In this document: in pieces, positions 52,764 to 63,235 of the stretch
How the letters are laid out: each line of letters starts with the position of its first letter
Numbering within the stretch: position 1 is the stretch's first letter
Source of the DNA: Cellulosilyticum lentocellum DSM 5427
Lineage (GTDB): Bacteria; Bacillota; Clostridia; Lachnospirales; Cellulosilyticaceae
DNA: 64,000 nucleotides
Direction of reading: 5' to 3'
NCBI RefSeq assembly: GCF_000178835.2
Contig: NC_015275.1
Span: 2,315,001 to 2,379,000, forward strand
Notes under the pieces: model-generated
Seen by the model: only the letters and a program-made list of their open reading frames with translations
The model's database searches: none
Told to the model about the DNA's origin: nothing
Translations under genes and position numbers: made by a program

Positions 52764-53603
52764 ATGAAAAATGAAAGAAATCTTGTAGATGATGTACCTA
52801 TGAAAAACGATGTCCCCATGAAAAATGATGTTCCTATGAATGTACTCATAAAAAATGATGTACCCATGAATAGTAAGAATGGAGGGCAATCTTCCGATAA
52901 CGCTAAAAATCAAGAAGAAAATGATATGCCACCTGCTGGTGAAGTAGCTGATAATATTAAGGAATTTGGACAACTTCCTCCTGGTAAAGAAGGTGAAAGT
53001 CCTATTCACTGCATTACTATTATTGGCCAAGTAGAAGGACATATGAGTTTACCACCACAAAATAAGACTACCAAATATGAGCATATCATTCCACAAATGG
53101 TAGGACTTTGTGATGATCCCAAAATTAAAGGTATCTTAATTATTTTAAATACAGTAGGTGGAGATGTAGAAGCAGGACTAGCTTTAGCGGAACTCATAGC
53201 CTCTGTTAATAAACCAACTGTTTCTTTAGTACTAGGAGGTGCTCACTCTATAGGTGTTCCTATTGCAGTGGCAAGTGACTATTCGTTTATTACACCTACA
53301 GCTACTATGACGATTCATCCTGTACGTATGAATGGAACAGTTATAGGTGTACAACAAACTTTTGAATTCTTCGATCAAATGCAAGAGCGTATTGTCGCTT
53401 TTGTAGCGAGAAACTCTCACATTGAAGAAACACGTTTTAAGGAACTCATGTTAAGTGTGGGTAAATTAGCGAGAGATGTAGGAACTATTTTAGTAGGCCA
53501 AGAAGCTGTAGATGAAAAAATCATAGACGAATTAGGCGGTTTAACAGAAGCTATGAGCAAACTTCATCAGCTTATAGCAGAAAGTGAGGCTAATGAGTTA
53601 TGA
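52764..53603 (+). CDS. tepA: ClpP-like translocation-enhancing protein TepA
   Basis: TepA (YmfB) is a ClpP-fold membrane-associated protein of Firmicutes linked to protein export and sporulation. The 279-residue protein has an unusual N-terminal region (1-75) made of DVPMKN-like repeats and a hydrophilic linker, then the ClpP/crotonase-like core: [37 protein letters not shown] with the nucleophile-position Ser, and [12 protein letters not shown] with the His. The ATG at 52764 is chosen; it directly follows GGAAAGGA. An earlier ATG at 52746 overlaps that site. ylzJ follows by a four-base overlap. Confidence 0.88.
   Translation: MKNERNLVDDVPMKNDVPMKNDVPMNVLIKNDVPMNSKNGGQSSDNAKNQEENDMPPAGEVADNIKEFGQLPPGKEGESPIHCITIIGQVEGHMSLPPQNKTTKYEHIIPQMVGLCDDPKIKGILIILNTVGGDVEAGLALAELIASVNKPTVSLVLGGAHSIGVPIAVASDYSFITPTATMTIHPVRMNGTVIGVQQTFEFFDQMQERIVAFVARNSHIEETRFKELMLSVGKLARDVGTILVGQEAVDEKIIDELGGLTEAMSKLHQLIAESEANEL
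52791..52874 (+). repeat. 18-nt tandem repeat in the 5' part of tepA
   Basis: Four imperfect copies of GATGTNCCTATGAAAAAT-type units, at 52791, 52809, 52827 (lengthened to 30 nt) and 52857, encoding DVPMKN / DVPMKN / [10 protein letters not shown] / DVPMNS. Several in-frame ATG codons fall in the repeats. Confidence 0.85.
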
Positions 53604-53800
53604 TGTATTCAGTAGCACCTATCTATGGATTAGATGAAATAATAGAATACCAAGAAATAGAGTATAATGGTTATCATGTTTTAGCGTGTAAGACGCCAGA
53701 AGGTTATATTTTAGAACGTGTTTATTCTACTAATCCTCAAGATTTTTTAAGAGAGGACTTACGTCCTGGCAAAATACTTGAAAATGCTCTTATCAAATAG
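53600..53800 (+). CDS. ylzJ: YlzJ-like protein
   Basis: A 66-residue protein of the YlzJ family, function unknown, typically placed between tepA and spoIIIE. The pattern [53 protein letters not shown] matches what I expect for it. The start overlaps the tepA stop (ATGATG). Confidence 0.82.
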   Translation: MMYSVAPIYGLDEIIEYQEIEYNGYHVLACKTPEGYILERVYSTNPQDFLREDLRPGKILENALIK

Positions 53801-53809
53801 AATTTTGAA

Positions 53810-53818
53810 TGCTATAAT
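53810..53818 (+). promoter_or_regulatory. Possible extended -10 upstream of spoIIIE
   Basis: TG-C-TATAAT right before the 53819 hairpin. If used, the hairpin would sit at the 5' end of the spoIIIE mRNA. No good -35. Confidence 0.4.
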
Positions 53819-53853
53819 AATAGATGTATGCAATAATGTATACATCTATTTTC
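53819..53853 (+). terminator. Terminator-like hairpin between ylzJ and spoIIIE
   Basis: An 11-bp stem (AATAGATGTAT / ATACATCTATT) with a 10-base loop and a short T tract. Confidence 0.7.
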
Positions 53854-53899
53854 ATTTAATAAAGGAGATAGGGTAGATAAGAATAAAGGGGTATTACAA

Positions 53900-56197
53900 A
53901 TGAGTAAAAAAGAAGGAAAAGGGAGATATTCTACTAAGAAAAGAACAACAGGTGAAAGAAAACGCACAGTCCTTAAGGATACTACCCCAGCTATTTCTAA
54001 AGAAATCTTAGGTATTTCTTTAATGGGTATAGGTGTTTTGATTTTAATCGGTATTTTTTCAGATAAATCCGGATTATTTGGTAGTTTTCTAAAACAAGTC
54101 TTTATAGGCTTATTTGGAGTCGGTGGCTATATTATTCCTGTAGCTACTATGATTATAGGAATTTTTTATATTCAAGGTCGATTTGATAGAGTGGTTAAAC
54201 TAGCAGTTTATTTAGGGTCCTTATTATTTATGCTCATTATATTTTTTCATTTGCTTTATTATGGAGAAGATAAGAGTTTATCCTTATTAAGTATCAGTTA
54301 CTTGGAAAAAGCAAGTTGGCAAAATGGGGGCTATATAGGTGCCGTGTTAAGTTACTTGTTTTTAAGTCTAATAGGTTTATATGGTACCTATGTTATTTTA
54401 ACCGTTTTATTAGGAGTGTGGATTTTAGTTTTAACACAATTTCCTGTTTTTTCATGGATTAATGAACGTTTTGTAGCCTATATCAATGCACACAAAGAAA
54501 AAATGAAGGCAACCAAAGAAAACAACAAAAAGAAATCAAAAGCCTCTAAAAAGTTATCAAAACCTATGTCTGAAACACCATCAATGCAAGATGAAGAGGT
54601 AACATTGATAGCTTCTGAACCGCATAGACTTGATGAAATTCCTATATACGATTCATCAGTTTATAGTGAAAACACTACAAGAATAGAAGACACTGAAGAA
54701 ACTAAAGAAGATGAACCGATAAAGGCAGCATCAAAAGTTGCAATTAATGAAGGAACTGTTATAGAAGAAACTATGGCTGAACTTACTAAAGAAAATACTG
54801 TACCTATTCCGCCGTATCAATTTCCTCCAATCACTTTGCTTCAAAAAGGACAAGCTATTCAAAATAAAGAAGCTTCAAAAAAATCTTTAAGTAATGCACG
54901 TAAACTTGAAGAAACACTAGGTAGTTTTGGAGTAGAAGCTAAGGTTACACAAATACATAAAGGACCTTCTGTCACACGTTATGAATTACAACCTAAACAA
55001 GGCGTTAAGGTAAGTAAAATTGTTAATCTTGCAGATGATATTGCTTTAAACTTAGCAGCCCCTAATATTCGTATAGAAGCACCGATACCAGGTAAAGCTG
55101 CAGTGGGAATAGAGGTAGCCAATACAACAAGTGAAATGGTATACTTAAGAGAAGTTATTGATTCTGATCGCTTCTTAGCTTTTCCCTCTAAGCTTGCTTT
55201 TGCTTTAGGCAAAGATATTGCAGGTAAACCTATTATTGCCGATATAGGAAAAATGCCTCACATTTTAATAGCTGGTGCAACTGGTTCTGGAAAAAGTGTA
55301 TGTATCAACACCTTAATTACAAGCATTATTTATAAAGCTAAACCTCATGAGGTCAAACTCATTATGATTGACCCTAAGGTAGTTGAATTAAGTGTATATA
55401 ATGGCATTCCGCACTTATTAATTCCGGTTGTAACTGATCCTAAAAAAGCAGCTGGGGCATTATTCTGGGCTGTTAACGAAATGACGAAACGCTATAACTT
55501 ATTTGCAGAGAATAATGTCAGGGATATGAAGGGTTATAATGAGAAACAAATAGAAGAAAGTGCTAAATTACCACAGATTGTTATCATAATTGATGAGTTA
55601 GCCGACCTTATGATGACAGGTGCAAAGGAAGTAGAGGATGCTATTTGTCGCCTTGCTCAAATGGCTCGTGCAGCTGGAATTCATCTTGTTATAGCAACTC
55701 AAAGACCGTCAGTTGATGTTATTACGGGAGTTATTAAAGCTAATATTCCATCAAGACTTGCATTTGCTGTTTCCTCTGGTACAGACTCACGAACGATTTT
55801 AGATATGGTAGGGGCTGAAAAGCTTTTAGGTAAAGGAGATATGCTTTTTTATCCTGTAGGGCAATCTAAACCTATTCGTATTCAAGGTGCATTTATTTCT
55901 GACCAAGAAGTTGAAAGCATTGTAAACGCTATTAAAACAGATCATGTAGTTTACGAGGAAGAAGTCATTCAAACTTTGGAAAATGCAGCTATGCCCATAG
56001 CTGCAGATGATGAAGAGGAAGATGAACTCTTAGAAAAAGCCATTGCATTTGCTGCAGAGAAGGAAAAACTCTCTATTTCTATGTTACAACGCTATTTTAG
56101 AATAGGTTTTAATCGAGCAGCTAGACTAATGGAAGCTTTAGAAGTCAGAGGTATTGTTGGCCCTGATGAAGGAAGTAAACCTAGAAAAGTTTTATAA
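53900..56197 (+). CDS. spoIIIE: DNA translocase FtsK/SpoIIIE
   Basis: SpoIIIE pumps DNA across the septum, in sporulation into the forespore. The 765-residue protein has four N-terminal membrane helices (about 30-180), a linker rich in Lys, Ser, Thr, Glu, then the FtsK motor with [20 protein letters not shown], Walker [16 protein letters not shown] (about 460), Walker [13 protein letters not shown], and the gamma winged helix ([21 protein letters not shown]). The start has AAAGGGG upstream. Gene order tepA-ylzJ-spoIIIE agrees with B. subtilis. Confidence 0.95.
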   Translation: MSKKEGKGRYSTKKRTTGERKRTVLKDTTPAISKEILGISLMGIGVLILIGIFSDKSGLFGSFLKQVFIGLFGVGGYIIPVATMIIGIFYIQGRFDRVVKLAVYLGSLLFMLIIFFHLLYYGEDKSLSLLSISYLEKASWQNGGYIGAVLSYLFLSLIGLYGTYVILTVLLGVWILVLTQFPVFSWINERFVAYINAHKEKMKATKENNKKKSKASKKLSKPMSETPSMQDEEVTLIASEPHRLDEIPIYDSSVYSENTTRIEDTEETKEDEPIKAASKVAINEGTVIEETMAELTKENTVPIPPYQFPPITLLQKGQAIQNKEASKKSLSNARKLEETLGSFGVEAKVTQIHKGPSVTRYELQPKQGVKVSKIVNLADDIALNLAAPNIRIEAPIPGKAAVGIEVANTTSEMVYLREVIDSDRFLAFPSKLAFALGKDIAGKPIIADIGKMPHILIAGATGSGKSVCINTLITSIIYKAKPHEVKLIMIDPKVVELSVYNGIPHLLIPVVTDPKKAAGALFWAVNEMTKRYNLFAENNVRDMKGYNEKQIEESAKLPQIVIIIDELADLMMTGAKEVEDAICRLAQMARAAGIHLVIATQRPSVDVITGVIKANIPSRLAFAVSSGTDSRTILDMVGAEKLLGKGDMLFYPVGQSKPIRIQGAFISDQEVESIVNAIKTDHVVYEEEVIQTLENAAMPIAADDEEEDELLEKAIAFAAEKEKLSISMLQRYFRIGFNRAARLMEALEVRGIVGPDEGSKPRKVL

Positions 56198-56232
56198 AAT
56201 CATACCAATTTACAAAGTTAAAGGAGCAAAAG

Positions 56233-57903
56233 ATGAAAACAGATATTCAAATTGCACAAGAAGCCATTATGAAACCTATTAAAGAAGTTGCTAAAAAAGC
56301 TGGTATTGCGCCAGAAGAGCTAGAATTATACGGGAATTATAAAGCTAAACTCTCCTATGAATTAATGAACCGCGTAAAAAGCCATTCGAATGGTAAGTTG
56401 GTATTAGTAACTGCTACGAACCCAACACCAGCTGGTGAAGGAAAAACAACAGTAACCGTAGGTCTTGGACAAGCCTTATGCAAGCTTGGACAAAATGCGA
56501 TCATTGCTTTACGTGAACCATCTTTAGGCCCCTGTATGGGAATCAAAGGAGGTGCAGCAGGTGGTGGTTATTCACAAGTTGTTCCAATGGAGGATATTAA
56601 TCTTCATTTTACAGGTGACATTCATGCCATGAGTGCTGCTAATAATTTACTTGCTGCTATGATTGATAACCACATTCACCAAGGTAATAGCTTAAATATC
56701 GATGTGCGTACCATTACTTGGAAAAGATGCGTTGATATGAATGACCGTGCTTTAAGAGAAATCGTAGTAGGTCTTGGTGGGCCAATGAATGGTGTACCTC
56801 GCCAAGATGGTTTTATGATTACAGTAGCTTCTGAAATTATGGCTATCTTATGTCTTGCAACAGACCTAGATGATCTAAAACAAAAAATCAGCCAAATTAT
56901 TATTGGATATAATATGAAAGGTGAACCTGTAACAGCAGGTGATTTAAAAGCAGAAGGCGCAATGACTACTTTACTTAAAGATGCCATTAAACCTAACTTA
57001 GTTCAAACTTTAGAAAATACCCCTGTTATTATGCATGGTGGCCCTTTTGCCAATATTGCTCATGGTTGTAATAGTATTATTGCTACAAAACTTGCTTTAA
57101 AATTGGCTGATATTGTCGTTACTGAAGCAGGCTTTGGTGCAGATTTAGGTGCTGAGAAGTTCTTTGATATTAAATGTCGCAAAGCCAATCTAAAACCAGA
57201 CGCAGTAGTATTAGTAACCACTATTCGCGCGCTTAAATATAATGGCGGCATTCAAAAAGCTGATTTACAAAATGAAAATGTGGAAGCTCTTAAAGAAGGT
57301 ATGAGTAATCTAGAAAAGCATATTGAAAATCTTCAACTTTATGGTGTACCAGTTGTAGTGACCTTAAATGCATTTGTAACAGATACAGAAGCCGAAATTG
57401 CTGCTGTTGAAGCTGCTTGCAAAGCTAAAGGATGTCACTTTGCCTTAGCTAATGTTTGGGAAAAGGGTGGAGAAGGTGGTATTGCTTTAGCAGAAGAACT
57501 TCTAAAAGTTCTTGATACAGAACCTAGTAAGTTTAAAACACTTTATGATGACAATATGAGTATAGAAGATAAAATAAAATGTATTGCTACTTCTATTTAT
57601 GGAGCAGATCAAGTTGTGTTTGAACCTAAAGCAAAAAAAGAACTTGCTAAAATTAACAGTTTAGGTCTTGAGTATTTACCAGTATGTATGGCAAAAAATC
57701 AATATTCTTTATCTGATGATGCGGCATTACTTGGTAGACCTAAAGCCTTTACAACAACTATTAGAGAGATTAGAATATCAGCAGGTGCTGGATTTATTGT
57801 TGCTCTTACAGGTAATGTAATGACAATGCCAGGACTTCCTAAAAAGCCTGCAGCTGAACAAATTGATATTAATAGTAAAGGCGTTGTTACAGGCTTATTC
57901 TAA
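56233..57903 (+). CDS. fhs: Formate--tetrahydrofolate ligase
   Basis: Fhs forms 10-formyltetrahydrofolate from formate, THF and ATP, an entry to the folate one-carbon and acetogenesis pathway. The 556-residue length is typical. [18 protein letters not shown] (P-loop, about 63-80), [20 protein letters not shown] and [12 protein letters not shown] are diagnostic. folD follows after 21 bases, giving a one-carbon operon. The start has AAAGGAGC upstream. Confidence 0.97.
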   Translation: MKTDIQIAQEAIMKPIKEVAKKAGIAPEELELYGNYKAKLSYELMNRVKSHSNGKLVLVTATNPTPAGEGKTTVTVGLGQALCKLGQNAIIALREPSLGPCMGIKGGAAGGGYSQVVPMEDINLHFTGDIHAMSAANNLLAAMIDNHIHQGNSLNIDVRTITWKRCVDMNDRALREIVVGLGGPMNGVPRQDGFMITVASEIMAILCLATDLDDLKQKISQIIIGYNMKGEPVTAGDLKAEGAMTTLLKDAIKPNLVQTLENTPVIMHGGPFANIAHGCNSIIATKLALKLADIVVTEAGFGADLGAEKFFDIKCRKANLKPDAVVLVTTIRALKYNGGIQKADLQNENVEALKEGMSNLEKHIENLQLYGVPVVVTLNAFVTDTEAEIAAVEAACKAKGCHFALANVWEKGGEGGIALAEELLKVLDTEPSKFKTLYDDNMSIEDKIKCIATSIYGADQVVFEPKAKKELAKINSLGLEYLPVCMAKNQYSLSDDAALLGRPKAFTTTIREIRISAGAGFIVALTGNVMTMPGLPKKPAAEQIDINSKGVVTGLF

Positions 57904-57924
57904 AGATAATAAGGGGGAGAGAAG

Positions 57925-58773
57925 ATGTCAAAGATTATAGATGGTAAACTTATTTCTACTATGATTAAAGATGAATTAAAAGAAGAAGTGGCATTACTTA
58001 AAACACAAGGTATTCATCCTGGTCTTGCTGTTATTTTAGTTGGGGATAATAGTGCTTCACAGGTGTATGTTGGGAATAAAAAGAAAGCTTGTGAATATGT
58101 AGGTATTAAATCTTTTAGCTATGAATTGCCTATAGAAACACCTGAAGCAGATTTACTTGAGCTTATTGATACGCTTAATCGAGATGACCAGGTACATGGT
58201 GTTTTAGTTCAATTACCATTACCAAAACATATGGATGAACAAAAAGTCATTATGCGTATTTCTCCAGCAAAAGATGTAGATGGCTTTCATCCGCAAAGTG
58301 TAGGTGCCTTAAGTATAGGACTTCCTGGCTTTGTATCTTGTACACCAGCAGGTATTATTGAACTACTTAAACGTAGTCATGTAGATATAGTAGGTAAAAA
58401 CTGCGTGGTTGTTGGCAGAAGTAATATTGTAGGTAAACCTGTAAGCTTGCTTTTATTAAGAGAACATGGTACAGTTACTATCTGTCATTCTAGAACTAAC
58501 AATTTAACTGATATACTTCAGCAAGCAGATATTGTGGTTGCCGCTGTAGGCATTCCAAAGTTTATTAAAGGTGAACAATTAAAAGCAGATGCAGTTGTAA
58601 TTGATGTAGGCATGAATCGTGATGAAAACGGTAAGCTCTGTGGTGATGTAGACTTTGATTCAGCCAAGGATCATGTAGCAGCTATTACACCTGTTCCAGG
58701 CGGTGTAGGCCCTATGACAATTGCTATGCTTATGAAGAACTGTGTGCTTGCTGCTAAAAGTAATCACTGCTAA
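57925..58773 (+). CDS. folD: Bifunctional methylenetetrahydrofolate dehydrogenase/cyclohydrolase FolD
   Basis: FolD interconverts 5,10-methylene-, 5,10-methenyl- and 10-formyl-THF with NADP. The 282-residue protein has GDNSASQVYVGNKKKACE, the QLPLPKH motif, the VVGRSNIVGKPVSLLL nucleotide-binding segment (about 162-177), CHSRT and VIDVGMNRDENG, then PVPGGVGPMTIAMLMKNC. It works directly with Fhs. Confidence 0.96.
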   Translation: MSKIIDGKLISTMIKDELKEEVALLKTQGIHPGLAVILVGDNSASQVYVGNKKKACEYVGIKSFSYELPIETPEADLLELIDTLNRDDQVHGVLVQLPLPKHMDEQKVIMRISPAKDVDGFHPQSVGALSIGLPGFVSCTPAGIIELLKRSHVDIVGKNCVVVGRSNIVGKPVSLLLLREHGTVTICHSRTNNLTDILQQADIVVAAVGIPKFIKGEQLKADAVVIDVGMNRDENGKLCGDVDFDSAKDHVAAITPVPGGVGPMTIAMLMKNCVLAAKSNHC

Positions 58774-58807
58774 CATAAGGTTAGCTTAACATGAAAGGAG
58801 CAGCATT

Positions 58808-60154
58808 TTGAATTATTTAGTATCTTTTGTATCACTTGGATGTGATAAAAACTTAGTCGATAGCGAACATATGCTAGGGCTACTCAATCAAGGAGGCTTT
58901 TCTTTAACAGGTGATGAAGAAAAAGCAGATGTCATTGTTGTTAACACCTGTTGCTTTATTGAAGATGCCAAAAAAGAAAGTATTGAAAATATATTAGAAG
59001 TGGCTGGCTACAAAGAAACAGGGAATTGTAAAGCTCTTATCGTAACAGGTTGTATGGCTCAGCGTTATAAGCAAGAAATTTTAGATGAAATTCCTGAAGT
59101 AGATGCTGTTGTAGGAACCACTTCATATGATAAGATTGTGGACATTGCCAATGGTATTTTAGAACAAAAAGGACTTCGTACTCAGCATTTTGACTTGATT
59201 GATCGTGAAATGTTAGATGAAATGCCTCGTATTTTAACAACTGCGGGTTACTTTGCTTATGTAAAGATTTCCGAAGGCTGCGATAAGCATTGTACTTACT
59301 GTATTATTCCTAAATTAAGAGGAAAATATAGAAGTCGTCAAATGGATAAAATTAAAGCTGAAGTTGAAAAATTAGCAGCAGATGGTGTTTCGGAAATTAT
59401 TTTAGTAGCACAAGATACAACAGAATATGGGCGTGACCTAGAAAATGCTTCTCTTGCAAAATTACTACATGAACTTGGAGAAATAGAGGGAATTGAATGG
59501 ATTCGCGTTTTATATTGTTATCCAGAAAGTATTACTGATGAATTAATTGAAGAAATTAAAACGAATCCTAAAGTATGTAAGTATTTAGACATACCTATTC
59601 AGCATGCTTCAACAGCCATTCTTAAGCGTATGGCAAGAAAAAGTTCTCTGGAACAGCTTAAAGAACGCCTTGGTAAGTTGAGACAAGAAATACCTGGTAT
59701 TGCACTTCGTACAACGCTTATTGTAGGTTTTCCAGGTGAAACAGAAGAAGATTTTCAAATTTTATATGATTTTGTAAAAGAAATGCGATTTGATCGTCTA
59801 GGCGTCTTTACTTATTCAAAAGAAGAAGGAACACCAGCAGCTTTATTTGAAGATCAAATTGATGAAAAAACAAAAATTAAACGTCGTGATGCTATTATGG
59901 CACTTCAACATGGTATTTCTAGCGCCTTAACAGCTGAAAAAGTGGGTAAAACCATGAAGGTCCTTATTGAAGGTAAGATTACTGATGAGGATGTTTATAT
60001 TGGTCGTACCTATCAAGATGCACCTGATATAGATGGTGAAGTATTTGTAGAATATGAAGGAGAACTCATTTCAGGTGATTTTGTAGATGTACGTATTACA
60101 GCATCAAACGACTATGATTTGATTGGGGAGATAGTAGATGAATATAGCGAATAA
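58808..60154 (+). CDS. rimO: Ribosomal protein S12 methylthiotransferase RimO
   Basis: RimO is a radical SAM enzyme that methylthiolates an Asp of ribosomal protein S12. The 448 residues show the N-terminal cluster cysteines (SLGCDKNLVDSE, NTCCFIEDAKKES, TGCMAQ), the radical SAM motif CDKHCTYC (about 158), LDIPIQHAS, and a TRAM domain. The SLGCDKNLVDSE start distinguishes it from MtaB/MiaB. The start is TTG at 58808 with GAAAGGAGC upstream. pgsA begins inside its end. Confidence 0.95.
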   Translation: MNYLVSFVSLGCDKNLVDSEHMLGLLNQGGFSLTGDEEKADVIVVNTCCFIEDAKKESIENILEVAGYKETGNCKALIVTGCMAQRYKQEILDEIPEVDAVVGTTSYDKIVDIANGILEQKGLRTQHFDLIDREMLDEMPRILTTAGYFAYVKISEGCDKHCTYCIIPKLRGKYRSRQMDKIKAEVEKLAADGVSEIILVAQDTTEYGRDLENASLAKLLHELGEIEGIEWIRVLYCYPESITDELIEEIKTNPKVCKYLDIPIQHASTAILKRMARKSSLEQLKERLGKLRQEIPGIALRTTLIVGFPGETEEDFQILYDFVKEMRFDRLGVFTYSKEEGTPAALFEDQIDEKTKIKRRDAIMALQHGISSALTAEKVGKTMKVLIEGKITDEDVYIGRTYQDAPDIDGEVFVEYEGELISGDFVDVRITASNDYDLIGEIVDEYSE

Positions 60155-60713
60155 ACTCACGTTACTACGTGTCGTTTTAGTATTTGCTTTTATGGGGATC
60201 ATATGGTTACCTTTGTCTTTATCCATAGGTACAGTATTATGGATTGCACTAGCTATTTTTATTATTGCTAGTTTAACTGACTTTTTAGATGGTTATTTAG
60301 CACGTAAGCTGAATTTAGTGACTAATTTAGGTAAATTTATGGATCCTTTAGCAGATAAAATGCTTGTTACAGCTGCGATGTTAGCTGTTGTTGACTTTGG
60401 AATTAAAGGCATGTTACCTGCTGGCATATTGCCTACGTGGATTGTTGTTTTTATTCTTCTGAGAGAATTCATGGTATCAGGCGTAAGACTTATTGCAGCT
60501 AATCAAAATCATGTTATTGCAGCAAGTTACCTAGGTAAACTGAAAACAGTTATACAAATGGCTATGATTATTGTGTATTTATTACCAGTTAATTGGCCTA
60601 TACTTCCTGTTTTAGCTACTTGTTTAGCTTATTTAGCTTTAGTTCTTACTTTAGTATCTGGTTTTGAATACTTATGGAAAAATAAAGATGTCTTTAAAAC
60701 AGAAGCGCATTAA
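60138..60713 (+). CDS. pgsA: CDP-diacylglycerol--glycerol-3-phosphate 3-phosphatidyltransferase
   Basis: PgsA makes phosphatidylglycerol phosphate, the committed step to phosphatidylglycerol. The 191-residue membrane protein has the CDP-alcohol motif DFLDGYLARKLN, G, KFMDPLADK (DGxxAR-x8-GxxxDxxxD). It has several helices. The ATG lies 17 bases inside the rimO end, a translationally coupled overlap. A terminator follows. Confidence 0.94.
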   Translation: MNIANKLTLLRVVLVFAFMGIIWLPLSLSIGTVLWIALAIFIIASLTDFLDGYLARKLNLVTNLGKFMDPLADKMLVTAAMLAVVDFGIKGMLPAGILPTWIVVFILLREFMVSGVRLIAANQNHVIAASYLGKLKTVIQMAMIIVYLLPVNWPILPVLATCLAYLALVLTLVSGFEYLWKNKDVFKTEAH

Positions 60714-60759
60714 AAATACGGTATTTCATGATTGGTTCATGAGATACCGTATTTTTAAT
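60709..60759 (+). terminator. Terminator after pgsA
   Basis: A long stem (23-bp arms with one mismatch; 60709-60731 and 60737-60759) overlapping the pgsA stop, flanked by A/T tracts. It also can serve the reverse-strand small ORF. Confidence 0.88.
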
Positions 60760-60810
60760 CTGAAATAGTATCTGTAGCATCATACTGAATATAAAGTAGC
60801 TCAGAAGGTG

Positions 60811-60936
60811 CTAATAAGATATATATTCAGGTTCACTTCCTAGTACAATGACCTTGTGTGATAGGGTATAACCTTGGTAGCAAAAACAAAAAAATGTAAT
60901 TAATATAATGATAAGTAAAATAATAAAACGTTTCAT
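60811..60936 (-). CDS. Very small membrane/secreted ORF, unknown
   Basis: A 41-residue ORF with a GGTGAGG ribosome binding site seven bases ahead of its ATG. It begins MKRF and has a hydrophobic stretch IILLIIILITFFCFCY (about 5-20), then a short tail HKVIVLGSEPEYISY. It looks like a small membrane or secreted peptide; the C-C pair may suit a lipobox-like site (FCFCY) but the pattern is not canonical. It lies in the 353-base gap between pgsA and the flavoprotein gene, on the reverse strand. No reliable promoter was found, and the rest of the gap shows no other feature. Confidence 0.45.
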   Translation of the reverse strand: MKRFIILLIIILITFFCFCYQGYTLSHKVIVLGSEPEYISY

Positions 60937-61066
60937 TTTTCGCCTCACCTATCTAACTTCATTTTAATTTGTGTAGAATATGGAAATAATATACCTAAAG
61001 CTTTAAATAAAGTGAGAAATTGTTGTATAATAGGAAAGAAGGTCAAATAAGTGGAGGATATAAGGT

Positions 61067-62296
61067 ATGCATTATAATACCATTATTGTGGGTGGTGGGC
61101 CGGCTGGTCTTTTTACTGCTCAAGCTTTAGCTAAAAAGCAAAAGAGAGTGTTATTATTAGAACGTAACAAAGGAGCAGGTAAAAAACTTCTTATATCAGG
61201 TGCTGGTCAATGTAATTTTACACATGCCGGTGATATAGAGGATTTTTTTAACTGCTATGATGATAAAGCAAAATTTCTAAAAAAAGCTTTATTAGCTTTT
61301 GACAATAAAAAAACCATGCGTTTTTTTGAAGAAGCAGGTGTAGCTTATACGGTATTCCCTAATAATAAAGTTTTCCCTAAAAGCATGAAAAGTGTGGATA
61401 TCTTAAATGCTTTACTTGTTCAGTGTCAAAAGTCTAATGTAGAAATGATTTATAATGAGCTTGTAAATCAGATTTCTGTATATGATAAAGTTTTTACAGT
61501 AGAAACTGCCACTGGTAAACGCTATTTTAGTGATCAAGTTGTCATTGCTACAGGTGGAAAATCCTATGCACATATGGGTTCAGATGGAACAGGTTATTTA
61601 TTAGCCAAGCATTTGGGACATCGCATTATTGAACCTAGACCAGCTTTGACAGATGTAAGACTTGATGAAAATACTTTTAAAGTGCTTTCAGGTGTTTCAG
61701 TTAAACAAATAGAAGTAACGATTTGGAGAGAACAGAAGAAAATTCAAAATTATGTAGGTGATTTATTATTTACACATAAAGGTTTGTCAGGACCGGCCAT
61801 TATTAATAGTTCAAGGTGGATGAAAAGTGGTGATGCGCTGCAAGTAAATTTTCTATATCCTAAAAGCTATGAAAACATTAAAGCCTATTTTGCTTCAGAG
61901 GTTGCTAAAAGAGGAAAAGAAGAAATCATTACTTTTTTAAAGCAATTTGAATTACCACGAACACTTTATCAAGCTTTATGCCAACGTATTTCCCTAGATG
62001 AACATACAACCTGCGCAGAACTTTCAAAGAAACAGAGAGAAGCATTAGTTGACCAACTTACAAGATGTCCTTTTACTATTGCGAGTTTAGGTGGTTTTCA
62101 TATAGCAATGGTAACAGCAGGTGGAGTTCATCTTAAAGAAGTGAATCCAACAACGATGGAAAGTCGTAAACAAAAAGGACTGTATTTTGTAGGTGAAGTT
62201 TTAGATATAGATGGAGATACTGGTGGCTATAATATTCAAGCGGCGTTTTCTACGGCAGCTTTATGTGCAGATAGTATTATGCAAAACAAAAAATAG
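61067..62296 (+). CDS. HI0933-family flavoprotein (NAD(P)/FAD oxidoreductase)
   Basis: A 409-residue flavoprotein of the HI0933/YhiN group (TIGR00275). The N-terminal dinucleotide site IIVGGGPAGLFTAQALAK is at residues 5-22, LISGAGQCNFTH follows, and a second nucleotide-related stretch GGKSYAHMGSDGTGY is in the middle; it ends GLYFVGEVLDIDGDTGGYN, typical of the family. The physiological reaction is unknown. The start has GGAGG 14 bases upstream. Its stop lies within a large palindrome. Confidence 0.9.
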   Translation: MHYNTIIVGGGPAGLFTAQALAKKQKRVLLLERNKGAGKKLLISGAGQCNFTHAGDIEDFFNCYDDKAKFLKKALLAFDNKKTMRFFEEAGVAYTVFPNNKVFPKSMKSVDILNALLVQCQKSNVEMIYNELVNQISVYDKVFTVETATGKRYFSDQVVIATGGKSYAHMGSDGTGYLLAKHLGHRIIEPRPALTDVRLDENTFKVLSGVSVKQIEVTIWREQKKIQNYVGDLLFTHKGLSGPAIINSSRWMKSGDALQVNFLYPKSYENIKAYFASEVAKRGKEEIITFLKQFELPRTLYQALCQRISLDEHTTCAELSKKQREALVDQLTRCPFTIASLGGFHIAMVTAGGVHLKEVNPTTMESRKQKGLYFVGEVLDIDGDTGGYNIQAAFSTAALCADSIMQNKK

Positions 62297-62341
62297 AAAA
62301 TATTTCCAAGGAAATATTTTCTATTTTTTGTTTTGCATAAT
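62276..62341. terminator. Very long bidirectional terminator palindrome
   Basis: A perfect 32-bp inverted repeat (62276-62307 and 62310-62341) with a two-base loop spanning the end of the flavoprotein gene (stop at 62294-62296) and the gap before plsC. A and T tracts make it functional in both directions. Confidence 0.92.
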
Positions 62342-62352
62342 TTATAAGAATA

Positions 62353-63081
62353 TTAGTCTGCTTTTCTATAAGGTAAACTACTTTCGATTATTGCATGGAC
62401 CTGATCTGGTAAGAGCTCTAAAGCTTCCTTACTTAAGCCCTTAGTAGGAATAGCTGGATGAATCGTTAATTTAACATGTGCAGGTTTAATTTTATTATGA
62501 TTAAGTTCCATGAGCTTATAAGACCCATCAATAGTAACAGGAACAATAGGTACACCTGCTTTTGTAGCAAGCTTAAAACTTGCACTTTTAAATTCACCCA
62601 TTTGATCACCTTTACTTCTTGTACCTTCAGGAAAAATAACTAATGAGTGTCCTTGCTTTAAAACCTTAATTCCCTCAATAATAGCTCCTGCGGAACCTTT
62701 TAAAGTAGAACGGTCCATAAAGACACAGTGTAATAATTCCATCCATTTCACAATGATAGGAATTTTCTTAGCTTCTATTTTAGAAATAAAGCCTTTAGGT
62801 CTATTGATATAACTCATCAAAAGAGGAATATCAAAGTTTCCTTGATGATTACTAACATAAACAACAGTTTGGTCAGTTGGAAGATTATCTAGTCCATTAA
62901 CTTCTACTGTTGCACCACTACGCTTAATATTACCTAACATCCATTTTGTAGATACTTCGTGAACATAAGCTTCTAATGCTTCTACATCACCACTTTTTTG
63001 TAAACTATGGGCTTTTCTTAATTTAGGAAGAGTTCCAATCAAAGTAAAAACAAAGCTTACAAACCACATTATTGTCCTCAT
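62353..63081 (-). CDS. plsC: 1-acyl-sn-glycerol-3-phosphate acyltransferase PlsC
   Basis: PlsC makes phosphatidic acid from lysophosphatidic acid. The 242-residue protein has an N-terminal membrane segment (about 1-20), the NHQGNFD (NHxxxxD) catalytic motif (about 79-85), the IFPEGTRSKG substrate motif (about 156-165), and VPIVPVTIDGS. The start has GGAGGCG upstream. It is a single-gene unit converging on the flavoprotein gene. Confidence 0.92.
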   Translation of the reverse strand: MRTIMWFVSFVFTLIGTLPKLRKAHSLQKSGDVEALEAYVHEVSTKWMLGNIKRSGATVEVNGLDNLPTDQTVVYVSNHQGNFDIPLLMSYINRPKGFISKIEAKKIPIIVKWMELLHCVFMDRSTLKGSAGAIIEGIKVLKQGHSLVIFPEGTRSKGDQMGEFKSASFKLATKAGVPIVPVTIDGSYKLMELNHNKIKPAHVKLTIHPAIPTKGLSKEALELLPDQVHAIIESSLPYRKAD

Positions 63082-63235
63082 TTTTTCGCCTCCAAATTAT
63101 CTGATACTATTTTTATTATAATACAAAACCAATGAAGGTAAAATGAAAACATCATTACTAAAGATTCAACATAAAATATTCATTCTTGTCAGAAAATATG
63201 TTATGATATAAACATTAATTGAAAGGAGTGATAAA

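Noticed and set aside
58769-58785. Small hairpin GCTAAC/GTTAGC between folD and rimO
   Set aside because: Six base pairs and no T-run; too weak to call a terminator.
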